DNA of 64,000 nt, taken from contig NZ_FOUY01000007.1 of assembly GCF_900115005.1 (NCBI RefSeq), positions 1 to 64,000 on the forward strand. Reading direction: 5' to 3'. Below, one piece after another: positions 1 to 9,268 of the stretch (the stretch's first letter is position 1; every line of letters starts with the position of its first letter). Made by a program: the position numbers and the translations under genes. This stretch comes from Pseudonocardia ammonioxydans (lineage in GTDB: Bacteria; Actinomycetota; Actinomycetes; Mycobacteriales; Pseudonocardiaceae). Below the pieces are notes generated by a model. That model made no database searches, was not told where the DNA came from, and saw only the letters and a list, made by a program, of their open reading frames with translations.

Positions 1-1
1 C

Positions 2-142
2 CAGCCGTATCAGTCCGAGACCGAACGCCAGGTCGCGTTCGGGGACTGGCTCGACTGGTACAACTTCCACCGACCCCACACCGGAATCCGAGGCCACGCA
101 CCAGCCGACCGCGTCACCAACCTCTCCGGATCACACAGCTAG
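2..142 (+). mobile_element. 3' end of an IS481-type transposase (integrase core)
   Basis: The window opens inside a reading frame of 46 residues before the stop. It contains the pattern ETERQ-FGDWLDWYNFHRPHTGI-GH-PADRV, the conserved end of the DDE/rve integrase domain in IS481-like transposases; the Glu of the DDE triad would lie just upstream. Only this C-terminal part is visible, so it cannot be said whether the element is intact. The stop codon abuts the stop codon of the convergent cobinamide hydrolase gene with no spacer, so no terminal inverted repeat can be placed between them. Confidence 0.8.
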
Positions 143-844
143 TCACCCGTCCGACGCGGCGAAGGCGGCACGCTCCCGGGCCAGGCCGGTCGTCACGGCG
201 GCGTGGGCCGCCGCCGCGAGCGCCTGCCCGACCGGGGAGCGGGTGCCCAGGTACCGGGTCGGTTCCTCGTCCCTGTACTCGCCGTCGGCGGCGATCGGGC
301 ACAGCAGCGTCACCGAGTCGGTGCAGGTACCCGTCCCGTCGATCCCGGCCTCCAGGAACGCCTGCGCCTTCGCCTCGGTCACCGTGATCACGCCGTTGAC
401 CAGCGCCTCCGGCGTGGCCGGCCGGTCCAGCCAGGCCACCGCGTTGACCGTTCCGGCCCGGCAGCGCTCGCCGACCGCGGCGTCCTCGACCGCCGGCCAC
501 AGGGCGTGCTGCCCGACCCCGGTCGTCACCGACATCGTCACCCCGGGCCGGGCGACGGTCACGGCGGCCGTGTCGACCTCGACCGCGGTGAGCAGGCCGA
601 CCCCGGCCTCCGGGGCCAGCCCCACCGACGCGGCCAGCCGCGCGAGGTACGCGGCGGGCTCGTCGTCGTCGAAGTCGGTGGGCACCGTCGCGTTCAGGAC
701 CCAGCGGCTGGTCCCCAGCCCGCCGCCGAGGACCCCGCTCGACACCGACCGCCACGCACGGTCGCCCTCCCAGCGCAGGACGGGACGACCCTCGACACGG
801 TGCAGCGAACTGGTCCAGCCCCGGGGCCTCGGCGACGTGATCAC
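143..844 (-). CDS. cbiZ: Adenosylcobinamide amidohydrolase (CbiZ family)
   Basis: The 233-residue protein matches the CbiZ family from end to end: a GGGLG-SRWVLN segment near residue 40, a VNAVAWLD-P----ALVN segment, the T-EAKAQA helix, and the signature GTGTCTD near residue 155. CbiZ enzymes cut the aminopropanol arm off adenosylcobinamide so that scavenged corrinoids with the wrong lower ligand can be rebuilt through cobyric acid. It starts with GTG at 844 and is transcribed leftwards behind the IclR gene. No other cobalamin gene is nearby, so it looks like a stand-alone salvage or remodelling gene. Its final dozen residues run up to the transposase stop codon and may be altered by the insertion. 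Confidence 0.85.
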   Translation of the reverse strand: MITSPRPRGWTSSLHRVEGRPVLRWEGDRAWRSVSSGVLGGGLGTSRWVLNATVPTDFDDDEPAAYLARLAASVGLAPEAGVGLLTAVEVDTAAVTVARPGVTMSVTTGVGQHALWPAVEDAAVGERCRAGTVNAVAWLDRPATPEALVNGVITVTEAKAQAFLEAGIDGTGTCTDSVTLLCPIAADGEYRDEEPTRYLGTRSPVGQALAAAAHAAVTTGLARERAAFAASDG

Positions 845-895
845 CCGCTCGATCCTGCCAGGGCGCGACCGCGCCGTCGGTGGTGCTGCCGCCTG

Positions 896-1681
896 TCAGA
901 ACCAGTCCACCGGCGCCGTGCCGGACATCGCACGCGTCAGCAGCCGGGCCGCGGTCCGCACGAGCTCGGCGATCTCCGCGGCCGGGGCCCCGGCCCCGTC
1001 GATCCGGCGGGTCACGCTGAACGCGGCGACCGGGGTGCCGGTGTGGTCGAAGGCGCACGCACCGACCGACCGGAGGCCCTCGGTGATCATCGAGTCCTCC
1101 TGCGCGTAGCCCTGTCGCCGCTCGGCCGCCAGCAGCGACCGCAGCTGCGCGAGCGTGGCCGGACCGTGCTCGGTGCGGGTCACCAGCGCCGGCCCGAGCA
1201 GCGCCCGGATCTGCGCGGCACCCAGGTGGGCGAGGATCGAGCGCCCGTTCGCGGTGAGCGAGGCGGGCAGCCGCACCCCGACGTCGGTGACGAGCGCGAG
1301 CGGCGCCTGCTGCCGGGCGGGGCGCTCCTTGACCAGGTAGAGCGTGTCGGCGCCGTGCAGGATGCCGAGGTGGGCGATCTCGCCGGTGCGGGCGGCGAGC
1401 CGGCGGGCCAGCGGTCGCCCGAGGTGTTCGAGCGAGTCGTGGCGCAGGTAGGCGCTGCCGATCTCGAACGCGGCCACCCCGAGCCCGTAGCGCCGCTGGT
1501 CCGGGTAGTGCACGACGAAGCCGCGCTCGGTGAGCACGGCCAGCAGGTGGTACGCCGACGAGCGCGGGATGCCGAGCTCGCGGACCAGGGTGGCGCCGGG
1601 GACCGGCCCGGGGCGCGCGGCCAGGAACAGCAGGACGTCGAGCGCCCGGCCCACCGCCGGTGAGGTGCTGCTCCCGGTCAC
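896..1681 (-). CDS. IclR-family transcriptional regulator, probable hut regulator
   Basis: This 261-residue protein has an N-terminal winged helix (residues about 5-65, with the recognition helix [18 protein letters not shown]) and an IclR effector domain ([16 protein letters not shown]; the [18 protein letters not shown] stretch late in the protein). The frame stays open far upstream, but GTG at 1681 is chosen because family homology begins there and because a TACGCT -10 element lies exactly 7 bases before it, the arrangement of a leaderless transcript. It diverges from hutU with 114 bp between starts, which suggests that it senses a histidine-pathway intermediate and controls hutUFI. That role is inferred from position. 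Confidence 0.85.
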   Translation of the reverse strand: MTGSSTSPAVGRALDVLLFLAARPGPVPGATLVRELGIPRSSAYHLLAVLTERGFVVHYPDQRRYGLGVAAFEIGSAYLRHDSLEHLGRPLARRLAARTGEIAHLGILHGADTLYLVKERPARQQAPLALVTDVGVRLPASLTANGRSILAHLGAAQIRALLGPALVTRTEHGPATLAQLRSLLAAERRQGYAQEDSMITEGLRSVGACAFDHTGTPVAAFSVTRRIDGAGAPAAEIAELVRTAARLLTRAMSGTAPVDWF

Positions 1682-1795
1682 GGGGCCCAGCGTAGGCCCG
1701 GGGTGTCTCGGATCCCGGACACAGCGGGCCGCGCGGTGCTGGATCGCCGCCGGGACGACGGCGTGCACTGGGCCGGTGACCGGAGGGAGACCGTC

Positions 1796-3451
1796 ATGGT
1801 GCCGACAGCGGTACGCGCCCCGCGGGGCAGCGGGCTGAGCTGCCGCGGCTGGCCGCAGGAGGCCGCGCTGCGGATGCTCATGAACAACCTCGACCCCGAG
1901 GTGGCCGAGCGTCCGGAGGACCTGGTCGTCTACGGCGGCACCGGCCGGGCCGCGCGCAGCTGGGCGGCGTTCGACGCGATCGTCGGCTGCCTGCGCGAGC
2001 TCGCCGGCGACGAGACCCTGCTGATCCAGTCCGGCAAGCCGGTCGGGGTACTGCGCACCCACGAGTGGGCGCCGCGGGTGCTGCTGGCCAACTCCCACCT
2101 CGTCGGCGACTGGGCCGACTGGTCGCAGTTCCGGCGGCTGGAGGCCGCCGGGCTCACCATGTACGGCCAGATGACCGCCGGGTCGTGGATCTACATCGGC
2201 ACCCAGGGCATCCTGCAGGGCACCTACGAGACGTTCGCCGCCGTGGCCCGCCGCCGGTTCGGCGGCTCCCTCGCGGGCACGGTCACGCTCACCGCCGGGC
2301 TCGGCGGGATGGGCGGGGCGCAGCCGCTGGCCGTCACGATGAACGGCGGCGTGGCGCTCTGTGTGGAGGCCGACCCGGCCCGGATCGAGCGCCGGCTCGC
2401 GCACCGCTACCTCGACGAACGGGCCGACGACCTCGACGACGCCCTGCGGCGCGCCACCGTGGCCCGGGACGCGCGGCGGCCGTTGTCGATCGGCGTCGTC
2501 GGCAACGCCGCGGAGGTCGTCCCGGAGCTGCTGCGCCGCGCGGCCCCGATCGACGTCGTCACCGACCAGACCTCCGCCCACGACCCGCTGACCTACCTGC
2601 CGATCGGCACGGCCGTCGGGGACCGGGCCGCGGAGGCCGCCGCGGACCCGGACGGTTTCACCGCGCGGGCCCGCGCGTCGATGGCCGCGCACGTCGAGGC
2701 GATGGTCGGGTTCGCCGACCGCGGTGCCGAGGTGTTCGACTACGGCAACTCGATCCGCGACGAGGCCCGCCGCGGCGGCTGTGCGCGGGCCTTCGCGTTC
2801 CCCGGGTTCGTGCCCGCCTACATTCGCCCGCAGTTCGAGCGGGGCCGCGGCCCGTTCCGGTGGGCGGCGCTGTCCGGCGACCCGGCCGACATCGCCGTCA
2901 CCGACCGCGCGGTGCTCGAGCTCTTCCCGGCCGACGAGAGCCTGCGCCGCTGGATCACGATGGCCCGGGAGAAGGTCGCGTTCGAGGGCCTGCCCGCGCG
3001 GATCTGCTGGCTCGGCCACGGCGAACGGCACCGGGCCGGGCTGCGGTTCAACGAGCTGGTCGCCGCCGGGGAGATCTCGGCGCCGATCGTGATCGGCCGC
3101 GACCACCTCGACGCCGGGTCGGTGGCCTCCCCGTACCGCGAGACCGAGGCGATGCGCGACGGCTCGGACGCCATCGCCGACTGGCCGCTGCTCAACGCGC
3201 TGGTCAGCACCGCGTCGGGGGCCTCGTGGGTGTCGATCCACCACGGTGGCGGCGTCGGCATCGGCCGCTCCCTGCACGCCGGCCAGGTCTGTGTCGCCGA
3301 CGGGACCGAGCTCGCCGCGGCCAAGCTGGAGCGGGTGCTCACCAACGACCCCGCGACCGGGGTGCTGCGCCACGCCGACGCCGGCTACCCGGACGCGCTG
3401 CGGGTCGCCGCCGAGCACGGGATCCGGGTCCCGATGGGGCAGCGCCGGTGA
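1796..3451 (+). CDS. hutU: Urocanate hydratase
   Basis: Urocanase, 551 residues and near the family's usual length, adds water to urocanate to give imidazolone propionate, the second step of histidine breakdown. The NAD-binding glycine cluster GLGGMGGAQ lies at about residues 168-176, preceded by [13 protein letters not shown]. Other family landmarks are [36 protein letters not shown] and the [10 protein letters not shown] segment that carries the active-site cysteine. ATG at 1796 is favoured over an in-frame upstream start because GGAGGGAG lies just in front of it. It is the first gene of hutU-hutF-hutI; its stop overlaps the next start (GTGA). Confidence 0.95.
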   Translation: MVPTAVRAPRGSGLSCRGWPQEAALRMLMNNLDPEVAERPEDLVVYGGTGRAARSWAAFDAIVGCLRELAGDETLLIQSGKPVGVLRTHEWAPRVLLANSHLVGDWADWSQFRRLEAAGLTMYGQMTAGSWIYIGTQGILQGTYETFAAVARRRFGGSLAGTVTLTAGLGGMGGAQPLAVTMNGGVALCVEADPARIERRLAHRYLDERADDLDDALRRATVARDARRPLSIGVVGNAAEVVPELLRRAAPIDVVTDQTSAHDPLTYLPIGTAVGDRAAEAAADPDGFTARARASMAAHVEAMVGFADRGAEVFDYGNSIRDEARRGGCARAFAFPGFVPAYIRPQFERGRGPFRWAALSGDPADIAVTDRAVLELFPADESLRRWITMAREKVAFEGLPARICWLGHGERHRAGLRFNELVAAGEISAPIVIGRDHLDAGSVASPYRETEAMRDGSDAIADWPLLNALVSTASGASWVSIHHGGGVGIGRSLHAGQVCVADGTELAAAKLERVLTNDPATGVLRHADAGYPDALRVAAEHGIRVPMGQRR

Positions 3452-4818
3452 CGACCGCCTGGTGGTGCGAGCACCTGTGGGCCGGCGCCGTCGAGCACGA
3501 CGTGCTGGTCACCGCCGAGCACGGCCGGATCACCCGGGTCGAGCCGGGAACGCCGCGCCCGGTGGGGATCCCCGTGCTGCGCGGCCTCGTCGTGCCCGGG
3601 CTCGCGAACGCGCACTCGCACGCCTTCCACCGGTTGCTGCGCTCGCGCGCCCAGACCGGGCGCGGCACGTTCTGGACCTGGCGCGAGCTCATGTACGACG
3701 TCGCCCGGCGGCTCGACCCGGACACCTACCGGGAGCTGGCCACCGCGGTGTACGCGGAGATGGCGCTGGCCGGGGTCACCGGCGTCGGCGAGTTCCACTA
3801 CCTGCACCACGACCGCGACGGCGCCCGCTACGCCGAGCCGAACGCGATGGGACTCGCCCTGGCCGACGCGGCCCGCGCCGCCGGGATCCGGCTCACCCTG
3901 CTCGACACCTGCTACCTCGCCTCCGACGTGGACGGAGCGCCGCTGCGCCCGGAGCAGCTGCGGTTCGGCGACGGGTCCGGGGACGCCTGGGCGTCCCGGG
4001 TGGACGCACTGCACGCCCGTCTGTCCGGTGTGGACGGTGTGCTGGTCGGGGCTGCGCTGCACTCGGTGCGGGCGGTGCCGCCGGAGCACACCGCCGCCGT
4101 CACCGGGTGGGCGGCGGCGCACGAGGCGCCGCTGCACGTGCACGTCGCCGAGCAGGTCGACGAGGTGCGGCGCTGCCGCGCGGTGCACGGCCGCACCCCG
4201 GTCGGGCTGCTGCACGACACCGGGGTGCTCGGGCCCCGCACGACCGCCGTGCACGCCACCCACCTGACCGAGGCCGACATCGAACTGGTGCGCGCCACCG
4301 GCACCGGGGTCTGCTTCTGCCCGACCACCGAACGCGACCTCGGCGACGGCGTCGGGCCGGCCCCGGAACTGCTCGCCGAGCCGCCCGTCGCGTGCTGCCT
4401 CGGTTCGGACTCGCACGCAGTGATCGACCTGCTGGCCGAGGCCCGCGCCCTCGAGCTGGACCAGCGGCTGCACCGCCGGCAGCGGGGCCTGTTCGACGCG
4501 GCGACGCTGCTGGGCTGCGCCGCCGACCACCGGGCGCTGGGCCGGCCCGACGCCGGCCGGATCGCTCCCGGGGCCCGCGCCGACCTGGTCGCGATCGACC
4601 TGGGGACGGTCCGCACCGCGGGTGGGGGACCGGCGGCGGAGACCGCGGTGTTCGCCGCGAGCGCGGCCGACGTGACCGATGTGGTCGTCGACGGCCGGGT
4701 GGTCGTGCGGGACGGCAGGCACCTGGGCGTCCCGGACGCCGCGGGCCGGCTCGCGGCGATCACGGCGGAGCTGCTGGACTCGTGTCCGCGGGCCGCCGGG
4801 CTGCCGGAGCGACCATGA
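3448..4818 (+). CDS. hutF: Formimidoylglutamate deiminase
   Basis: This 456-residue amidohydrolase has the metal site NAHSHAFHR at about residues 54-62, a later HVHVAEQ, THLT and [10 protein letters not shown], which together mark the HutF branch. HutF converts N-formimino-L-glutamate to N-formyl-L-glutamate and ammonia, so this organism uses the five-step histidine route and should have an N-formylglutamate deformylase (HutG) elsewhere. The GTG start overlaps the hutU stop by 4 bases and the stop overlaps the hutI start by 4 bases, so the three genes are translationally coupled. The usual actinobacterial alternative, a formiminoglutamase, is not seen here. Confidence 0.93.
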   Translation: MTTAWWCEHLWAGAVEHDVLVTAEHGRITRVEPGTPRPVGIPVLRGLVVPGLANAHSHAFHRLLRSRAQTGRGTFWTWRELMYDVARRLDPDTYRELATAVYAEMALAGVTGVGEFHYLHHDRDGARYAEPNAMGLALADAARAAGIRLTLLDTCYLASDVDGAPLRPEQLRFGDGSGDAWASRVDALHARLSGVDGVLVGAALHSVRAVPPEHTAAVTGWAAAHEAPLHVHVAEQVDEVRRCRAVHGRTPVGLLHDTGVLGPRTTAVHATHLTEADIELVRATGTGVCFCPTTERDLGDGVGPAPELLAEPPVACCLGSDSHAVIDLLAEARALELDQRLHRRQRGLFDAATLLGCAADHRALGRPDAGRIAPGARADLVAIDLGTVRTAGGGPAAETAVFAASAADVTDVVVDGRVVVRDGRHLGVPDAAGRLAAITAELLDSCPRAAGLPERP

Positions 4819-6017
4819 CCGTGCTCTACACCGGCATCGGCGAGCTGGTCACCAACGACCCGGGCATCGGGGACGGCTCGCCGCTGGGCGTGCTGCCCGA
4901 CGCCGCGGTCGTCGTGGACGGCGACCGGATCGTGTGGGTCGGGCCGGCTGCGCGGGCGCCCGCCGCCGACCACCGGGTCTCGTGGGGCGGGGACGCGGCC
5001 GTGCCCGGCTTCGTCGACAGCCACGCCCACCTGGTCTTCGCCGGCGAGCGTTCCGCGGAGTTCGCGGCCCGCACGTCCGGCAGGCCCTACACCGCAGGCG
5101 GCATCCGTACCACGGTCGCGGCCACGCGCACCGCCGACGACGGCCGGCTCGGTGCCGGTGTGGCGCGCCTGGCGGGGGAGATGCTCGCGGCCGGGATCAC
5201 GACGTTCGAGTGCAAGAGCGGCTACGGCCTGACCGTCGACGACGAGCGGCGCGCGTGCGAGATCGCCGGCCGCTTCACCCCCGAGACCACCTACCTCGGT
5301 GCGCACGTCGTCCCGGACGAGTACGCCGGACGCCGCGACGACTACGTCGACCTGGTCCGCGGGCCGATGCTCGACGCGTGCGCCCCGCACGCGCGCTGGG
5401 TGGACGTGTTCTGCGAGCGCGGCGCGTTCGACGCCGACGAGTCCCGCGCCGTGCTCACCGCGGGCCGCGACCACGGCCTCGGCGTGCGGGTACACGCCGG
5501 TCAGCTCGGCCCCGGCGCCGGTGTCGGGCTGGCCGTCGAGCTGGACGCGGCCTCGGTGGACCACTGCACGTTCCTCTCGGATGCCGACGTCGCCGCACTC
5601 GCCGGGAGCCGCACCGTGGCGACGCTGCTGCCCGGGGTGGAGTTCAGCACCCGCACGCCGTGGGCGGACGGGCGCCGCCTGATCGACGCCGGCGCGACGG
5701 TCGCGCTGGCCACCGACTGCAACCCGGGCAGCTCGTTCACCACCGCCATGGGGTTCTGCGTCGCGCTCGCGGTGCGGCACATGGGCCTGAGTCCGGGCGA
5801 GGCGGTGCACGCGGCCACCGCGGGCGGGGCCGCGGCCCTGCGCCGCAGCGATGTCGGCGCCGTCACGCCCGGCCGCCGGGCGGACCTCGTGCGGTTGGCC
5901 GCGCCGTCGCACGTGCACCTCGCCTACCGGCCCGGCGTGCCGCTGGTCCGCGAGGTCGTGACGGCCGGGACGCGGTACGTGGCCGGACCGCTCGGGCGAG
6001 CCGAAACCGGGACGTAA
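4815..6017 (+). CDS. hutI: Imidazolonepropionase
   Basis: HutI opens the imidazolone ring to give N-formimino-L-glutamate, the substrate of the neighbouring HutF. The 400-residue amidohydrolase shows the zinc-binding [10 protein letters not shown] (residues about 68-77), the [10 protein letters not shown] segment, [11 protein letters not shown], the DHCTFLSD region and the late ATDCNPGSS motif with its metal-binding Asp. ATG at 4815 overlaps the hutF stop (ATGA). It is the last gene of the operon. No histidine ammonia-lyase follows, so the first pathway enzyme must be encoded elsewhere. Confidence 0.95.
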   Translation: MTVLYTGIGELVTNDPGIGDGSPLGVLPDAAVVVDGDRIVWVGPAARAPAADHRVSWGGDAAVPGFVDSHAHLVFAGERSAEFAARTSGRPYTAGGIRTTVAATRTADDGRLGAGVARLAGEMLAAGITTFECKSGYGLTVDDERRACEIAGRFTPETTYLGAHVVPDEYAGRRDDYVDLVRGPMLDACAPHARWVDVFCERGAFDADESRAVLTAGRDHGLGVRVHAGQLGPGAGVGLAVELDAASVDHCTFLSDADVAALAGSRTVATLLPGVEFSTRTPWADGRRLIDAGATVALATDCNPGSSFTTAMGFCVALAVRHMGLSPGEAVHAATAGGAAALRRSDVGAVTPGRRADLVRLAAPSHVHLAYRPGVPLVREVVTAGTRYVAGPLGRAETGT

Positions 6018-6073
6018 CCGGCAGGACGTCTGTGCTCCGCCGTCCGGAGACCCGGCCCGGTCACCCTGGCCGT

Positions 6074-6247
6074 ATGAGTGAGAACAGCATCCGTCATGCG
6101 GACGCCTCCTGGCCGCACCCGGGCAGCGAGGCGGCCCGGAGCGAGGGCCGGTACGTACCGGCTCCGCGGACCGGCGGCACCGAGGACACCGCAATTGCTG
6201 CCGGCACCGACATGTGCGCGGACGCAGCCGTGACGATGCGCGACTAG
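6074..6247 (+). CDS. Possible small protein of unknown function, 57 aa
   Basis: A 57-codon frame begins with ATG at 6074, 56 bp beyond hutI, and ends 4 bp inside the convergent HNH gene. It has no recognised domain, signal peptide or membrane segment, and no convincing ribosome-binding site. It contains a perfect 16-bp palindrome at 6147-6162. The high GC of the third codon positions is its only coding sign; it may equally be non-coding intergenic DNA. Confidence 0.25.
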   Translation: MSENSIRHADASWPHPGSEAARSEGRYVPAPRTGGTEDTAIAAGTDMCADAAVTMRD

Positions 6248-7551
6248 GCACGAGCCACCTCCGGGATCCACTCGGTGGGTGGTCGGGGTCGCGGAACCAC
6301 TGCGGCGGCAACGAGGTCGGGCCGGTGCAGCGGGTTGCGGCGTGGCCCGCCAGGTATCCAGGGCGGTGGGTGGAACAGCGGGAACCCGCCGTCCATGCTG
6401 ATGGTCCAGTCGCCCTGGTGGATGACGCGGTGGTGCCATCCGCAGAGCAGGACCAGGTTCGTGAGGTCGGTCGGCCCGCCGTCGACCCAGTGGTCGATGT
6501 GGTGGGCGATGCACCATTGGGGCGGTGTCTCGCAGCCGGGGAAGGCGCATCCGCCGTCGCGCTGGGCCAGTGCGCGGCGCTGGGCTCGGTTGGCGAAGCG
6601 GAGCTCGCGACCGACGAACAGCGGCTCGCCGGTGGCGGCGAGCACGATCGGGACGGCCCGGGCGTCGCAGGCCAGGCGCAGCGCGGTCTGGGCGTCGATC
6701 GCCGCGGCCAGTCCGCCCTCACCGAAGGAGAGCAGCGCGGCACCGCTGCGGTTCTGCAGGGTCTCCAGCGGCACGGTGACGCTCACGCGCACGGCTTCGG
6801 TGGCTTCGGTACCGAGGGTGTCGGTGGCGAGCAGGCGCCGGGCCAGTTCGGTGAGTCCGTCGCCGTTGCGTTCGGCGGTGCTGCGTTCGTCGCGCCTGCC
6901 GGGATCGGCGGGGTCGCCGGGTACCGGTGGGACGGGGGCGGTCAGCGGGGACAGCGCGGTGCGCAGGAGGGCGGCGGATTCGGTGTCGAGCCAGCCGCGC
7001 AGCTCGGTGCCGTCGCCCAGCGGGCGCAGGGTGAGCCGGTTGCGGGTGGGTGTGGGGGTGCGGGGGCGGCGTCCGTCGGGGTCGAGTACGGCCAGGGCGC
7101 GGCGGCCGATGGTGCGCACGGCGTCGGGGTCGAGCAGCCGGGCGTAGCGCACGAGCTGGGTCTCCAGGTCCTGCCGGTGCGCGTCGAGGTGCGGCGGGAG
7201 CTCGGCGAGGACCTGGCGGATGACGCGGACGTGCTCGGCGGACACGGCGTGCTCGTGCACCGCGCGGGCCAGGATCGGTAGGCGGGGTTCGACGATGGTC
7301 CCGCCGACGAGGACCCGGGGTTCGACGTCGGCGGCGGCACCGACGCGGTCGCGGGCGGTGGCTCGGGAGATGTTCTGGGTGCTGCGCAGCAGTTCCGCGG
7401 TGTCGCGAGCCCCGGCGCCGGTGGCCAGGGCGCGGCGGTCGACCTCGGCGACGAGGGCGTACAGGGAGGCCATGGCCTGGTTCAGGGCACGCTGGTGGTC
7501 GGCCAGGGCGAGGAGCAGGTCCTCGTCGCTGCGTGTCGACCAGTTGTCCAT
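6244..7551 (-). CDS. DUF222 / HNH endonuclease domain protein (13E12 repeat family type)
   Basis: The 435-residue protein has an N-terminal DUF222 helical region, where ALATGAGARDTAELLRSTQNISRATARDRV lies near residue 40, and a C-terminal HNH nuclease. The nuclease runs from CAFPGC through WCIAHHIDHWVDGGPTDLTNLVLLCGWHHRVIH, with paired Cys residues and the HH-H-N-H chain intact. Such genes are multicopy in actinomycetes and resemble the mycobacterial 13E12 family. ATG at 7551 is chosen over an upstream in-frame ATG (7587) because an SOS-type box fills the gap between them. DNA-damage induction is the likely control. Confidence 0.85.
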   Translation of the reverse strand: MDNWSTRSDEDLLLALADHQRALNQAMASLYALVAEVDRRALATGAGARDTAELLRSTQNISRATARDRVGAAADVEPRVLVGGTIVEPRLPILARAVHEHAVSAEHVRVIRQVLAELPPHLDAHRQDLETQLVRYARLLDPDAVRTIGRRALAVLDPDGRRPRTPTPTRNRLTLRPLGDGTELRGWLDTESAALLRTALSPLTAPVPPVPGDPADPGRRDERSTAERNGDGLTELARRLLATDTLGTEATEAVRVSVTVPLETLQNRSGAALLSFGEGGLAAAIDAQTALRLACDARAVPIVLAATGEPLFVGRELRFANRAQRRALAQRDGGCAFPGCETPPQWCIAHHIDHWVDGGPTDLTNLVLLCGWHHRVIHQGDWTISMDGGFPLFHPPPWIPGGPRRNPLHRPDLVAAAVVPRPRPPTEWIPEVARA

Positions 7552-7565
7552 GAGATCGATTCTAG

Positions 7566-7581
7566 TCGAACAAATGTTCGT
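7566..7581 (-). promoter_or_regulatory. LexA/SOS box upstream of the HNH gene
   Basis: On the plus strand the site reads TCGAACAAATGTTCGT. The actinobacterial/Gram-positive LexA consensus is TCGAAC-N4-GTTCGA, and only the last base differs. It ends 15 bp upstream of the HNH gene's start. Several mycobacterial 13E12 genes are known LexA targets, which supports the reading. Confidence 0.8.
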
Positions 7582-7732
7582 TTTCATGATCGAAAGCCAA
7601 GCGGTCGGCTTGCCGCGACAAGCGGACCGCTTGGCTCGAATTCAGACACGTGACGCGGATTCGTGGCCAGCGGATGGGCTTGTCGAGAAGACCAACTGAA
7701 GGCCATCGGCATCAATGGGCCTCGATCGAAGT

Positions 7733-7750
7733 AGTTGCAGGCCTGCAACT
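7733..7750. promoter_or_regulatory. 18-bp perfect palindrome, possible operator
   Basis: AGTTGCAGGCCTGCAACT equals its own reverse complement. It lies in the gap between the HNH gene (leftward) and the membrane protein gene (rightward), about 120 bp before the latter's likely start. A dimeric repressor site is the simplest reading; no regulator gene adjoins it. Confidence 0.45.
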
Positions 7751-7872
7751 CACTCGATTGCTCGTTCTGTGGGGCTCGGGCGGGGCCTGGAGGAGGTCCT
7801 TTGGCTCACCGTTGTTCTCTTGCTGATTGCGTAAGCTTGTTTCGCCGGTCTGGATGGACTCGAAGGCGGTGG

Positions 7873-8403
7873 GTGGTGTCGAGTCGTCGTTCAAGAAAGC
7901 GTCGTCGGTCGCGATCCGGAGGCCGGTGGACGAACTGGCGGCAACTCCCGTGGCTGATCGTGGTCGGTGTCGTCCTCTACGTCGTTGTTCTTCCCGAGGC
8001 GGGAACGATCGGCGTGGTCGCTTTCGAAGTTGCCTTCCTGGTCTTCTGGTACCTCTTCTTCAAGAACACTGTCTGTGACTTTCAGGGGCGTAACGGGCCC
8101 TGTAGTCGAGATTCTTACGGCAAGCTCCGCGGTTGCGGAGTGTTCGTTTCTCATTCCCGAGGGAAGCGCGCCGCACTGCTCGACGCGCTCAATCTCGCTA
8201 ATCCGGAGAACGCTTTCCGGGTGACCTGGAGCGATGACCGTACTGCTGCGCGGACCGTCCCCCTGGAGTCGCCCCGGGCCCCAACTGGAACGACGCGTCC
8301 CGAGAATCGGTCACAGGCGCGCTTCAATCTTCTCTCGCTCGTCGTGGCGACGATCGGTTCCACAGCCGGAGTTCTCGCACTCTTCATCGGCCCCGGCTCG
8401 TGA
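7873..8403 (+). CDS. Membrane protein with cysteine motif, function unknown
   Basis: The protein has about 176 residues. An Arg/Lys-rich N-terminus is followed by two close membrane segments (LPWLIVVGVVLYVVVLP and IGVVAFEVAFLVFWYLFF), then a cytoplasmic block with Cys residues in the pattern C-D-F-Q-G-R-N-G-P-C and GKLRGCG, and a final hydrophobic helix (LLSLVVATIGSTAGVLALFIG). The Cys spacing suggests a small metal-binding knuckle. GTG at 7873 is taken as the start because AAGG lies 7 bases before it; TTG at 7837 is an alternative. The DNA here is clearly lower in GC than its surroundings, which hints at acquisition by transfer. Confidence 0.6.
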   Translation: MVSSRRSRKRRRSRSGGRWTNWRQLPWLIVVGVVLYVVVLPEAGTIGVVAFEVAFLVFWYLFFKNTVCDFQGRNGPCSRDSYGKLRGCGVFVSHSRGKRAALLDALNLANPENAFRVTWSDDRTAARTVPLESPRAPTGTTRPENRSQARFNLLSLVVATIGSTAGVLALFIGPGS

Positions 8404-8416
8404 CCGGTCGTTCGAG

Positions 8417-8845
8417 TCAGAACTGACGCGACCCAGTGCATGCCCCCGGGCACCGCCCGAGCGTTCCGCAGAACGACACGGTGGTCCCGTCCGGGCCGTG
8501 GTCCACGCGGGCTTCCTCGGTCATCGCTTCGATCATGTTCAGGCCACGGCCGCGGAATCCCGGGTCGGCCGGTGGGTCCCGCCAGCGGCCGTGGTCGGAG
8601 ACCTGCAGCCGGACCGAGGAGCCCTCGGCGGTCCCGTGCAGCACGACGACACCGGACGGGTCGCCGTCATAGGCGTGTTCGGCAGAGTTGGACACGGCCT
8701 CGTTCACCGCGAGTACCAGGTCCTGTGCGGTCGCGCAGGGCTGCTCACCCCCGCAGAGCGAGGTGAGCCACCGTCCGGTCACCCTGCGGGACCGCACGGC
8801 CGCGTCGGGTTGGGCGGCCAGCTCCACGTGCAGGATCGGAGACAT
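8417..8845 (-). CDS. RsbW-like anti-sigma factor / ATP-binding kinase
   Basis: This 142-residue single-domain GHKL protein has the N box NEAVSNSAEHAY near residue 48, the G1-like SDHGRWRDPP and a glycine lid (FRGRGLNMIEAM). These are the HATPase_c_2 landmarks of the serine-protein kinases and anti-sigma factors that actinomycetes carry in large numbers. The partner anti-sigma antagonist and sigma factor are not next to it, so its target is unknown. It ends 14 bp from the convergent membrane-protein gene. Confidence 0.8.
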   Translation of the reverse strand: MSPILHVELAAQPDAAVRSRRVTGRWLTSLCGGEQPCATAQDLVLAVNEAVSNSAEHAYDGDPSGVVVLHGTAEGSSVRLQVSDHGRWRDPPADPGFRGRGLNMIEAMTEEARVDHGPDGTTVSFCGTLGRCPGACTGSRQF

Positions 8846-9268
8846 GCGGAAGCTGTACCCGATCCGGCTCGGCGCGATTCATCGGCCCGTCACGGGCTGC
8901 ATCACGTCACACACCGGGGACCGTCGCCGGTGATCCTCTCGGGTGTTTGTGGCCCGGAGCCCGGGGAACCCCTGCCGAGTTCCCTGCACACCACGTCCCT
9001 GCACACCACCTTCCGGCCACCGGGTGGTCGGTCGTGCCACAGTGAGCCGGTCGGTAGCGAACAGCTCAGCATCACCGAGTAGGTCGGTACCGGTCGGTCA
9101 GCATCGAGAAGGTCAGTACCGAGTCGCTCGGTATCGAGCCGGTCGGTATCGAGTAGGTCAGCACCGGACGGCGAACGCGTCGCCGACCGGCGTCCGGCGT
9201 CCGGGCCCCTCCGGACGGCCGCCGCCGTCGCCGCGGTCGCCTCCCGGTGGAGGAGGAGAGGAACGCGC
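8846..9268. other. 423-bp intergenic region with 15-bp repeats
   Basis: This gap separates the leftward RsbW-like gene from the rightward histone-like gene. Its main feature is a run of 15-bp imperfect repeats (9076-9164). A leftward open frame crosses the repeats but has repeat-driven low complexity and no family resemblance, so I read none of it as coding. The last 20 bp hold the strong ribosome-binding site of the next gene (GGAGGAGGAGAGG). Confidence 0.5.
9076..9164. repeat. 15-bp tandem repeats, six imperfect copies
   Basis: Units start at 9076, 9091, 9105, 9120, 9135 and 9150. Each is close to CGAGTAGGTCGGTAC, with variation at positions 5-8 and 12-15; the second unit is 14 bp. A degenerate seventh copy may precede 9076. 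The array lies upstream of the histone-like gene. Confidence 0.8.

Noticed and set aside
896..3418. Very long leftward frame of 840 codons antisense to hutU
   Set aside because: Only its last 261 codons (the IclR protein) have family features; the rest is the shadow of hutU in GC-rich DNA.
6147..6162. 16-bp palindrome GCCGGTACGTACCGGC
   Set aside because: It falls in a doubtful small frame with no adjacent promoter or regulator; I list it without assigning a role.
3912..6743. Leftward frame of 943 codons across hutF and hutI
   Set aside because: It is Arg/Pro-rich, antisense to well-supported hut genes and has no domain.
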